NCBI GenBank assembly: GCA_963853835.1
Contig: OY970829.1
Coordinates: forward strand, 5,872,446-5,936,445
Direction of reading: 5' to 3'
Origin: Calendula officinalis
Taxonomy: Eukaryota; Streptophyta; Magnoliopsida; Asterales; Asteraceae
Length of the DNA: 64,000 nt
In this document: positions 21,924-32,250 of the stretch, in pieces
How the letters are laid out: every line of letters starts with the position of its first letter
Position numbering within the stretch: position 1 is the first letter of the stretch
The notes under the pieces: generated by a model
What the model was told of the DNA's origin: nothing
Databases searched by the model: none
What the model saw: only the letters and a program-made list of their open reading frames with translations
Position numbers and translations under genes: made by a program

Positions 21924-23700
21924 CCTGCAATTTCACATCAAAAAATTATCACGAAAACTAAATACAAACCTTGTCCAATTTCCCAACCTTTGTAGAATCC
22001 GCCTCCTCATCAACCTACTAAAAAACGATTTAAGAATGACGATTAATGATTCATAACAAAACATCTTTAAAAAATTAATATTTTTGTAGCATTTTTTTTG
22101 AAACACTTACACATGAAACCATTTTTGAATTACGTGCAATTTCACATCAAAAAATTATCATGAAAACTAAATACAAACCTTGTCAAATTTCCCAACATTC
22201 GCAGAATCCGCTCATCATCAACCAACTAAAAAAGGATTCAAGAATGAAGGTTAATTATTCCTAACAAAACATCTTTAAAAAAAAGAAAAAATAATATTTT
22301 TGTACCATTTTTTCTAAAACACATACACATGAAACCATTCGAATTACCTGTAATTTCACATCAAATAATTAGCATGAAAACTAAATACAAACCTTGTCAA
22401 GTTTCCCAACCTTTGTAGAATCCACCTCCTCATCAACTTACTCAAAAAGGATTCAAGAATGAAGATTAATGTTATCTACAAAACATCTTTTAAAAAAAAT
22501 GGAAAAAATAATATTTCACATCAAAAAATTATCATGAAAACTAAATACAAATCTTGTCAAATTTCCCAACCTTCGCAAAATCCGCCTCTTCATCAACCCA
22601 TTAAAAAAGGATTCAAGAATGAAGATTAATCATTCCTAACAAAACATCTTTAAAAAAATGAAAAAATAATATTTTTGTACTAATTTTTCTAAAACACATA
22701 CACATCAAACCATTTGAATTAGGGCAAAATGCATAGAAGGGTAACCTACTTTCCATCAAAGTTTATTTAAGGGTATGTACTTTTGTTTTGATCACTAAAG
22801 GGTAACCTACTTTCCATTAAAGTTTATTTAAGGGTATGTACTTTTGTTTTGATCACTAAAGGGTAACCAACTTTCATAAAAGTATATAAAAAGGTAAATG
22901 TGACTTGTGAAACTTGTTACCGGTAATCAATTCTTCCATTTGTTTCCCACGTGACTATGTAATGCTTATATGATTAGTTTTGTTTCACAGCCTTCAAACT
23001 AGGTCAAAATAAAGTCGATCAATTCTTTGTTCAAATTCCAAAATTCCATCTTTTCTTGAACTAATGGTTAAGGTATGGAAACAAAACTGATCTAGTGACC
23101 CAAGTTAATCAAGTTCAAGACTCATCTCAGAAGCTCAACTTTAAGAACCAATACATGATCCTTTTTTGAATTTATTGTTTGAGTAAAATGATTTAGAAAC
23201 GAAGAAGCATGTACATTTTAAACTTTTTTTTTCTTTTATAACCGTTCATTTTGGTTGGAACAGGTAAATTAAACTTGTTGAGTGAGTCATTTCCCCTTTT
23301 TATATACCTTTATGAAAGTAGGTTACCCTTTGATCAACATTTATGAAAGTAGGTTACCCTTTGATCAACCTTTATGAAAGTATGTTACCCTTTAGTTTTC
23401 AAAACAAAAGTACATACCCTTAAATGAATTTTGATGGAAAGTTTGTTACCCTTCTATGCATTTTGCCCTTTGAATTACCTGCAATTTCACATCAAATAAT
23501 TAGTATGAAAACTAAATACAAACCTTGTCAAGTTTCCCAACCTTTGTAGAATCCGCCTCCTTATCAACTTACTCAAAAAAGATTCAAGAATGAAGATTAA
23601 TGTACCCTATAAAACAACTTTAAAAAAAATGAAAAAATAAATAAATTTGTACCATTTGTTAATAAAACACTTACACATGAAACCATTTGAACCTCTCATA
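21924..23700 (-). repeat. Five-unit tandem array with an exon-like 45-nt core
   Basis: Units of about 210 bp start near 21924, 22133, 22347, 22512 (truncated) and 23478. On the minus strand each contains a conserved core that reads VDEEADSTKVGKLDK or a close variant (unit 1 at 21970-22014; unit 2 is one base short). Each core is followed by a donor-like AAG/GTTTGTATTTAG. Upstream is a run of T and, in most units, an AG. The core is more conserved in its coding sense than the flanks. The sequence looks like a duplicated small exon plus its introns, but I do not recognise the parent gene. A 747-bp element interrupts the array after unit 4. Confidence 0.6.
22722..23468. mobile_element. Mutator-type fold-back element inside the tandem array
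   Basis: Inverted ends gggcaaaatgcatagaaggg and its complement, flanked by a perfect 9-bp duplication tttgaatta (22713-22721 and 23469-23477). Inside the left arm a ~60-bp unit (ggtaacctactttcc...) is tandemly doubled. Inside the right arm a ~30-bp unit (tttatgaaagtaggttaccc) is tripled. No ORF. Confidence 0.85.
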
Positions 23701-23881
23701 CTAAGCATCACTCATCTTCTTAGCACCACTCCATATTACATGAATATGTTGTTTATTTATAATAAAAAAAACATGTTATTTTAACCAAAAACTGAAAATT
23801 TCCATGCTTAGATTGTGAATTGAAAACACTACTGAGATTGAATCATTGTTATTTTAATTGCAACATTAAACAATAGTATAC

Positions 23882-23926
23882 CTCATGTAATCCTTTGTGA
23901 AGCCATGAATACACATCAATACCCAC
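23882..23926 (-). pseudogene. Isolated XPG/EXO1-like exon fragment
   Basis: Between a strong acceptor (TTTTTCTTCAG) and a donor (GAG/GTATAC) is a 45-nt segment coding VGIDVYSWLHKGLHE. This resembles the N-terminal XPG motif of plant exonuclease 1 (VAVDxYSWLHKGA), including the metal-binding Asp. Neighbouring EXO1 exons are not seen, so this is a captured or orphaned exon. It lies just upstream, in the same orientation, of the tandem exon-like array. Confidence 0.5.
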
Positions 23927-25790
23927 CTGAAGAAAAATAAATTATCAAAATTAATAAAGTTAACCCATGGATGGATATATACATATATAGTGAGATATTT
24001 GTGGCCTTTGCCTGCATATTTTTTGATGTGAATGAGTTCAACGAAGAAATAAACTACAAATTTAATATTCTACATTTAAAACAATGAATGATATATCATT
24101 ACATGGTTACATGTAGTAAAAAGGAAAAGTTTAATGGGATGTGAATGGGCCGAGAAATACATTGCAATTTAATATTTCATTTAAAACAATAAATGGTACA
24201 TCATTAAAAAGAAAAGTTTAGTGGGGAAGATGTAAAATCGATAGATGGAGCACATAGGAACTCAATCGGTAAATGGTGAAGATGTTAATGGTGGTTGGTA
24301 ATAATGACAATGGAAGTCAATGTAACTTTGGTTTTGGAACTCAATTTTTATGTTAATATAGATTAATACTAGAAAAAACTTAATCGTATGTTAGTTTGAG
24401 GTATTTGGTGTTGTGACCCTATTCTGTTTTCATGTAATTGTTTATTTTGTTTACTATATTCTTGTTAGTAATTTTATAAAATTATTACTGCCGCTAAAAA
24501 AAGAACAATAAATTTCTTTCAATCAAACTTTGAAAACAATAATTGTGGCGCTTTATGGCGAAAATTAATACTATGTTTTTATTAAGAGGGTTATCTAAAA
24601 TAAGTGATTATATTAATCAAATCTGTCAGCGTGTCTATGTTACTTAATTCGTATAGTTTATAGTAGTATTATTGATATCACTTTTAACACTTTTGATAAC
24701 ACATCAAACATTAAATAACATATCAAATAAAAACCTTTGGAACTAAAAAATGTTTGTGGCGTTTTCAATTGATGGTTGCATTTGTTCTAAACATGAGTTT
24801 GGTCGGGGTTTATTATAAATTTGATCAGGAAAAAGAAAGTTGTTATGCCAGCGCTGACAAAAACTATTACGTAGGAATAGTCTTATAATTTGTTATTTCT
24901 ATGTAATTTAATTTTCTCAATCTTCACGTAGTAAATAATTTAGTGCTAGTGTTAGTATACTTAGTATTGATTGTTGATTGCTGAGTAGATGGATGTATCG
25001 ATTCGATTGTTTTCATTAAAGAAGATTAGGTAGCTACTAGTGGTTCCAGATATATTTTGTTAAGATTCACTTGTTGTAGTATATTCGTAATTCAATCTAG
25101 AACATTAAAATAATGTTGTATATAACAACTTGACATATTATTCTAACCCGGTGGGTTGTACTAAATGCATGCATGTCTCAGTCCCTTGCACTTTGTACCA
25201 AAACATCAACTTCTTGAAGTTTAATATAATTAACATGAATTGATGTTTAATATATTTAAAGTAAAAGTTAAACAAAAGTACAAATTGTTTATTCAATTAA
25301 ATCCAGTTGTTATTATCCAAAACTTGCAAGCAATAATTGTGATGTTCTCGTGAAAAAAAATATAAATTATCAGGTCGCATTTGTTCTAACATTGTAGACA
25401 TGTAAAAATATTATCACAGTCGCTCGGTGCCAAACCGGGGTGGTTCGTGTCTTCGTGATGGGTGATGCTGATAGCGAAAGTGGATTAAACCAAACCTTAT
25501 TTGGTTTGGTTTACCATCATTTTCAATTCATAAAATTACCAATTAAACATAACCGACTAAAATGAAAACCGAGTAACCCGTCGGAAAACACCCTTAATTT
25601 GAACAGTTTTTAATATTTTCCACTCTAGCTCTTCTTTCTTATTTTTTTATTTTAATATTTTTACTTATGCTTAATATTTTTGAACAATCATAGTAAGGTA
25701 GATAGTTGTTGGGGCTGACCATAACCAAAGAAGAAGAATAACGTGTATGCTGATCCAAGTAGATTAGATAAACCCCAAAGTTATGCTAAG
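23927..25790. other. Intergenic DNA without recognisable genes
   Basis: AT-rich. Near 25490-25515 is a short perfect palindrome around aaaccaaaccttatttggtttggttt. No coding or transposon ends are recognised. Confidence 0.5.
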
Positions 25791-26038
25791 AACATCCCCA
25801 ATAGATAACTTTTGCAATTACTTGTTAATAATATCACATAGATTTTCCACTAAATATTGTTAAAAAAGCTTTTCAAAAAGCTTTTGCTCCAATATATATA
25901 AATGTAGAAAAAACTTTTTGTGTGTCTTGAAGAAGACTTATGAAATAAGAAGACTTATGAAATAAAAAAGGTTATATACATTTAAATGACCTATTGAAAA
26001 GGTAAAAACCTTTGTAAAAATCTTTTAGCTAGGAGGTT
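25791..26038. mobile_element. Tourist-like MITE, copy 2 (damaged)
   Basis: Begins gaacatccccaatag next to TAA and shares the interior aaaaagcttttgctccaat and ctttttgtgtgtct phrases with copy 1 at 7360. The right terminus is eroded, so the end is approximate. Confidence 0.6.
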
Positions 26039-26796
26039 ATTACTCCCAAAAAAGTGTAGATTGACGGTGACACTCTAACCATGGGTATTTTTGGCACCAG
26101 TCATTGTCTACACTCTACACCATAATGAATAATTCTGACAACTCTCATGTCTCAGTGGCCAGTGAGACACCACTAGAGCAAGCACAAGCTGAACTCGAAC
26201 CCTAAACTTTTCATTCCTTAAAATCTCTCGACTCGACCCATGAGTTTTTCGAGGTGAGTAACTCTTTGAAATACTATAGAACCACTGAAGTTAATTATAT
26301 GACACCAAATGTATCTGGTACATGAGATAATTTAAAGTAAAAAGTTAAAAAACCTAATACAAAATATATTAGAAAATATACTAATATTGAATATATCAAC
26401 CTGTATGGCTGTCTCTCTTAATTAATAATATAATTAAATTATATATAGACGACAAAATATGATTAGTAACAAGTTATTTTATCGACTACTATACCAAAAG
26501 TTCATGAATGTTTTTATTTTATATTTGTCATTTTCACACTTTTTCATATTTAACTCGACCCTTTTTCAAGTATAACCTTTTAAAATTATAAGAGGATAAG
26601 GCTTGCATATAATTGAAGTCTTTTGAGTCAATCTTGTTTTACCGAACACCTTCCATGCATTTTCTGCATCACACGTTCAATTCAATTATTGAGATATTGT
26701 TTATCTTTTATATGCCCCTTCAAGGGTTCCAAAAGCCATATAATCTCTCACTTTCACACTAAATACACACATTAAATACACACACATTTATACCCC

Positions 26797-26804
26797 TATA
26801 TAAA
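26797..26804 (+). promoter_or_regulatory. TATA box of the small-peptide gene
   Basis: tatataaa within ccctatataaaggcatc, 50 bases before the ATG at 26854. Transcription would start near 26830, leaving a short leader. Confidence 0.6.
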
Positions 26805-26853
26805 GGCATCTTAATTGCATGCATATATACAACACAAAAAGAAGAACATAAAG

Positions 26854-27003
26854 ATGATTCAGAAACTAGAAATGTGGATGAAAGTAGTGATTGTGGGGTT
26901 TGAGTTTGTGATGGGGTTCTTTGACGAAATGAAAGTTGCAGTTCATCAAACCAACCAACAAACTTCAACTTCTTCAACCCCTTACATTGGGATTCTGTTT
27001 TGA
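26854..27003 (+). CDS. Small-peptide gene candidate, 49 aa
   Basis: ORF starting MIQKLEMWMKVVIVGFEF and ending PYIGILF, with the stop at 27001-27003. I chose the ATG at 26854 rather than the in-frame one at 26815 because 26815 lies only ~11 bases after the TATA box, too close to be within the transcript. The first half is hydrophobic/amphipathic (VVIVGFEFVMGFF), so it could be a short membrane-associated peptide. The tail is Gln/Thr/Ser-rich. It has no Cys pattern and no clear cleavable signal. I do not recognise a family. The support is the promoter-ORF spacing and the lack of transposon sequence around it. Confidence 0.4.
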   Translation: MIQKLEMWMKVVIVGFEFVMGFFDEMKVAVHQTNQQTSTSSTPYIGILF

Positions 27004-28221
27004 CAAATTTTGTGGTTACTGATCTACTTTTGGTTAGATTTTGTTAATATGTTCTAGGTCGGTTTTAAAATTTTGTTAATGAAATCAAATAGCCTTTCAA
27101 TTCGCATACCGTTTAGTAATATTGATTAATTGATTGTCTTTTTGGATACGATAGTTCTATAAATTTAATATTTTGTTTATGAATTTGATCGATAATTCGA
27201 AGTATCTGCGAATGCAATGGGCTCTAATTTATGGTGTTGCAAACCTCATATCTCATATTGATGCATTTTAGTAAAGTGAGATTCAGATTATAGATAACTT
27301 TTGGAAATCATAGCTTTTACTAAATAAAGTGTCTGGTTTATGGTTCAGGTAAAAATTACGAAAAGATAGTTGTTTGAAAAATAAGTTGTAAAGTAAAAAT
27401 GAGATATAAAGTTAGGTAAACGGTAAAAATGTAAAATACTTGATTTTCTTAGACAATAAAAATGGCAATTCACAACACCTGTTTTTGCCTTTTGGGAATT
27501 CAGGCTTTAAATTTATTCCGAATTTCCTATTTGGCCGTTTTCCTTTTGATTCTCAAAGACTCAAACGCGACAACTCTCAACTAATCCCAAACCACAAATC
27601 CTAAATGATTCATTCCGTCTTAACCAAATTTGCAACTAAAACTTTGTTATGTTTGTAGTTGCATCGATGAATCAAAGGAATTTAAGTTATTATGTCAAAA
27701 TTTCGGCAGGGTCGTTACAAGAACAAAACAACCTTTATAACTACTAAAAACAACCGTTAAAGTGCAACATAAACAATCATACGACTACATCAAAACAACC
27801 ACTAAAAACATAACCATAACAAAATTAAATTCGGATAAAAATAGCGATTTTCTCCTTGTTTGATGTTTTTAGTAAAAGATAGTAGCAAAAACAACTCTTA
27901 TTAAACTTTGAGGACCAATTTACAAACTACAATTGTCAATTGTGTTTATCTGTCTTTTCCATCCGATCGTTACTTTGATAAAGAGAATGAAACTAATTAT
28001 TTTTAGTGGTCGTCTAGGTTGTGAAAAAAAGACATTAATTTTTAAACAACAAAAGAACAAAAATCATTAAACAAAAGTGGTCCTTGAGTGGGGTCCAGTC
28101 CCCCTAACTCGTACTTGTACATTGCATCCACGAAGATGATTTTCCTTCATTTTATCAAACAAAAAACGAAATACTAGTATTTTACGTTAACAGTCTAATT
28201 ATGTTAAATAACTTCAAAAAT
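27004..28221. other. Intergenic DNA between small-peptide candidate and tRNA
   Basis: AT-rich with no recognisable coding or transposon structure. Confidence 0.5.
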
Positions 28222-28293
28222 GGGCATTTGGTCTAGTGGTATGATTCTCGCTTAGGGTGCGAGAGGTCCCGAGTTCAATTCTCGGAATGCCCC
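28222..28293 (+). tRNA. tRNA-Pro (anticodon AGG)
   Basis: 72 nt with acceptor stem GGGCATT/AATGCCC, D-arm TGGTCTAGTGGT (A box), anticodon stem TCTCGC/GCGAGA around loop TTAGGGT (anticodon AGG), and T-arm with GAGTTCAATTC (B box). A T-run shortly after (ttttttatt) is a pol III terminator. No intron. It decodes CCU, and by wobble after A34-to-inosine other CCN codons. Confidence 0.95.
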
Positions 28294-28738
28294 TTACTTT
28301 TTTATTATTTTTCAAATATCCATCTAAGTAATTTAAATTTATGTTCATAAAATCATCAATTTTGTATACAAAAAATCATCTTTTTTTTTTTTTGAAAAGC
28401 AAAAAAAAACCATTCTCATAACTAGCCGTTCTTCAAGATCGAGCTAAGAAATGATCTCTTGAAATTAGTAAATTATCAAATAACTAATCGTGCATCAAAC
28501 TCGATCTCGACATTGAGATTTTTTGGGTGGATTGAGGTGTAAATTAGGAAGCTTGTATAAGCGACATCCTCTAACTCTAACCACAAATAATTATGCTAAT
28601 TTATCCATCACTCAAACATTTTCTTTGCTTTATTAAACCTTTGATAACATAACATAACAAATACAACAAACACCTTATAACTTAAGATAACAAGAGTTTA
28701 TGAAGAAGAAAAATAAAAAAAAACAATACAAGATGAAA
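28294..28738. other. Spacer and probable SnRK2 3' UTR
   Basis: AT-rich sequence between the tRNA terminator and the SnRK2 stop codon. The minus-strand 3' UTR would end somewhere here. No single poly(A) signal stands out. Confidence 0.4.
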
Positions 28739-31038
28739 TCACATAGCATACACAATCTCGCCACTACTATCAATATCAAGATCTGCATCACTTTCAAGAT
28801 CTTCATCCATATCATCATCAATATCCAAACTACCAGTCAGATACTGGTTCAGATTATTAGATCCAACGGCTGGGATTGTAGCTTCAGCAATTATCTGCAT
28901 TATTTCATCTACACTTTGACTCGGCTGATCCGGCCCCCCAAATTGCTCCATTGCATTGTCTTTTGTTAGCTCTGCTGGCAGGTTTTTTACAAACCATTCG
29001 TGGGTTTTAATCTCATCCATCGTTATTCTCTGTCCAAATTTCACTAATTATTCTTAATTTAATTAAAAACAAAATCAAAATAAAAAGGTCACTTTTTTTT
29101 TTACATAAATCGTTTGTGTTGTTTGTAAGAAATTATAGATTTCGTTCGTCAGACTTTTTTATTATTCCGAAATTTAATGGTACCTAAAGCAAAAAAGAAG
29201 TCAAGTTTTTAGGGATTGTTGATGTTAAAAGTTTCAAATTAGGGACTATCAGTGTAGTAATAAAACATTGAGGGACGATATTTGTAATTTCATACAAGAA
29301 AGGGACGATTTATGTAATTTACTCAAAAAAAATTTAAAAAAAAAACCTAACCTTAGCTGGATCAGCTACAAAAATTCTGGAGATTAAATGACGGCATTCA
29401 GGAGATATGTGAACATAGCCTGGAATTGAGTATTGGACATTAAGAATTCGCTGCATAAAAAGTCAAACAAGTTACTCGTTTAGTCAACTATAATAGCCTG
29501 GAATTATATAAAGGTGGCAATTTTTGACCCGTTTACTTAGGAAAGGGTCAACATATGCCTTTTTTTCTCAAACGGGCCAAACAAACAAATTTATCTAAAG
29601 GGAAATGGGCCAAAATTGTGTTTACGGGTCACATGGCCCGGCCCGTTTTGACCCGTAGAGGTATATATTACCTGTATGGTCTTGCGAAAATTCTTAGGCT
29701 CTTCAGGATCTTCAAAAGGGTAAGCTCCAACAAGCATCACATATAATGTTACACCACAAGACCACACATCTGCAATCTGAATTCATAAACAAAATCATAA
29801 ATTATCCTATAAGAATCATTTACAGTAAATAATACGGAGTATTTTGTTTTAAATGTCATATAATTAAAAAAATCTAAAATGTCATACATGGATTTATTTA
29901 CCTTGCCATCATATTCTTTCTTAAGCAAGACTTCAGGAGCAATATATGCAGGCGTTCCAACAGTAGATTTTGGTTGTGAATGCAGTACAGAGGACTGACA
30001 AAATATAGCCAAAAATTTAAATTATTGAAAAAAACACAACTTTTTAAGTCTTTTAGAATAATGAAAAATAAAATATAATCTAACAATGTTCAAACTGTAC
30101 CTTAGAGTACCCAAAATCACATATTTTGAGTCGAGGAGCTGGACTACCATCTAAAAGTGTGTTCTCCAATTTCAAGTCACGATGACAAACTTGCTATATT
30201 TAATAAAATCATAAATCATTCTTCTTCACTAACAAATTTTAAATCTATACATATACAATTTGTTTAGAAACAGAACTAGTTATTATTACCATATTATGGC
30301 AGTAACTGACACCTGAAATGAGTTGTTGGAAGAAGAAACGGGCCTGCAACATGAGAAAAATCAAAACTTTTTTACAAATTAAAATATAAATAATCGATTA
30401 AGTGAACGAATTAAGATTTAAGAACAAACCTCATCTTCTGGAAACCTGCCAGCATTACATATCCTCTCAAACAACTCTCCACCTGATGCATATTCCATTA
30501 CAATCGCCAGATGTGTTGGTGTTAAAATCACCTAAAGATTATATAACCGATTCCTCAATATAATCACAAAAAGCTAAAATAAATCAAAATCCATGATCTT
30601 TGAGTATGAACACAGTCACAAACCTCTTTGAATCTCACAATATTTGGATGCCTCAGTGATCTGTGGTTGATAATCTCCCTTTGTACATTTTCATCTATCT
30701 GTTGAATTCATCATAAGGAAAATGAGTCAATAATTAGTCAATTAAAAGTCCTCTGTTTTCAGCCTATAATCAATCAACAGCAGTAAATCAAAAACAGAAA
30801 CAACAGAAACTTAAAAGAAATGCAAGAAATTGAGTAATAATTATTGAATTTAAACACTAACCTTCTCACCTCTCTCGATATATTTAACTGCAACAAGCTC
30901 ATTAGTCTGTTTATCTCTCATCAATCTCGCAACCCCAAAATTACCAGAACCAATGTCTCTAACAAGCTCATAACGATCACTATCGTGCATAATAGGCAAA
31001 TCCATACCTGGACCCACCGTAAGTGCAGATCGATCCAT
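28739..31038 (-). CDS. SnRK2: SnRK2 protein kinase, subclass III (ABA signalling)
   Basis: Nine exons on the minus strand: 30862-31038, 30624-30698, 30430-30531, 30290-30343, 30101-30193, 29902-29994, 29672-29776, 29352-29450 and 28739-29029. All junctions are GT/AG and keep frame, giving 362 aa. Gly-rich loop GSGNFG (30-35), ATP Lys52, catalytic HRD (140-142), DFG (162-164), activation loop SSVLHSQPKSTVGTPAY. The C-terminus holds the SnRK2 box and an Asp/Glu-rich domain II ending DIDSSGEIVYAM, which is typical of SnRK2.2/2.3-type kinases. In the family, these kinases are released from PP2C inhibition when ABA binds PYR/PYL receptors, and then phosphorylate ABF transcription factors and channels. 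Length and exon count match the family. No lesion seen. A 2.2/2.3 ortholog is more likely than OST1, judged from the tail. Confidence 0.96.
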
Positions 31039-31692
31039 CCTAATTTTCAGCAATCAAAACCCTAAAATACCAGATTTCTCCAATTCACATTACAAATCAC
31101 AATCGTACACGTAATCAACGAAAATAAATATCAATTCATCAAAATCAATCGGTTGAACAACGTGGCAGAACTCTGATCACACGGATTGGGGAGAAATTTG
31201 TATGAATTTGGTTGGGGTACAGAGATATAGATAGAGATAGAATACAGAAAGTGAGCTCACAAAGCCCGTGAAGCTTTTACGTGCACAACCACAAACAAAC
31301 ACCCAACAAAAAAATTAGGGTTTTAATAAAATAATAGTAATAGCTGAAATCTAGGTGGTGGTGATGACGATAATTGACGATAATAATAACAACAATAATA
31401 GGAGTGACATATGGTGCAAGCTTAATAAATTATATAGTTATAAATATATATACAGATGGAGAGATATAGAGAGAGAGAGCTCGTGAAAATTAGCTTCACT
31501 TTCTCTCTCTAAAAGCAACGCAAGCTAAGTTACACAGTGAGTGTGTGTTTTGAGGTGTGTGTTTGAGGGAGACAGATAATTCATATTTAATAAAGTAGTG
31601 GGGGATCGAAGCCCCCAGAAAAGGCCACCGCATCTTTCGATTTATAAATAGAATATTGTACTAAGTATTATTTAAGTGTTTAATAATAAGTT
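31039..31692 (-). promoter_or_regulatory. SnRK2 leader and proximal promoter
   Basis: The region contains a GA/CT-rich stretch (31454-31500), AT-rich TATA-like sequence around 31425-31450 and ACGT cores near 31158 and 31278. ACGT cores are the basis of ABREs. Their use here is unproven. Confidence 0.4.
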
Positions 31693-31871
31693 GAGTAATG
31701 GTATTTAGGCCTACCATTTAGACCTACTTATAGACCTACTCATTAGATTAAGACACGTGTCAAAATCAAGAGATAATATTAGGAGAGAGAATTAGTGGAA
31801 TATACATGTCATCATATCAAGTGGGTAGACTTATGAGTAGGTCTAAATGGTAGGACTAAATATCATTTCTC
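31693..31871. mobile_element. Mutator-type MITE in the SnRK2 upstream region
   Basis: 179 bp with ends gagtaatggtatttagg and the inverse of gagaaatgatatttagt, flanked by a perfect 9-bp duplication taataagtt (31684-31692 and 31872-31880). Both arms carry taccatttagacctact. No ORF. Confidence 0.85.
31753..31761. promoter_or_regulatory. ABRE/G-box carried by the MITE
   Basis: acacgtgtc, a palindromic CACGTG-type site of the ABRE class, lies within the MITE about 715 bp upstream of the SnRK2 ATG. bZIP (ABF) or bHLH factors bind such sites. Activity is inferred only. Confidence 0.45.
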
Positions 31872-32250
31872 TAATAAGTTTAACTAACCTTAAAAGCCTA
31901 TCTTAAATTGTTAGTAGTATATTATTATTTCTTGAATATATTATGAATAACATTAATAAATTTTAAATTCTAAAATTTTAGAAAAAAAAAAAATTAAATA
32001 CAATTTTTAGTTAAACTGAGAAATGTATATTCATTAATTACATATTAATACATACTTTATGGTATAAGTTAAAAATGAAAGAATATTAAACTAAATTTAA
32101 TGTACTTGAATAATGTTACATCAAATTTAATTTAATATTGTTCATTTCATAAAACTTCAAAAAATTACCTTAATACTTCAAGCTATATATCTAGATTAAT
32201 TTTTTTAAGAGTATTTTACTTAGTTTATATAAATGCTACATTCAAAGTTA

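Noticed and set aside
28219..28300. CRISPR-like or other special reading of the palindromic region
   Set aside because: The stems are those of a normal tRNA cloverleaf, and the genome is eukaryotic. No CRISPR array exists in the window.
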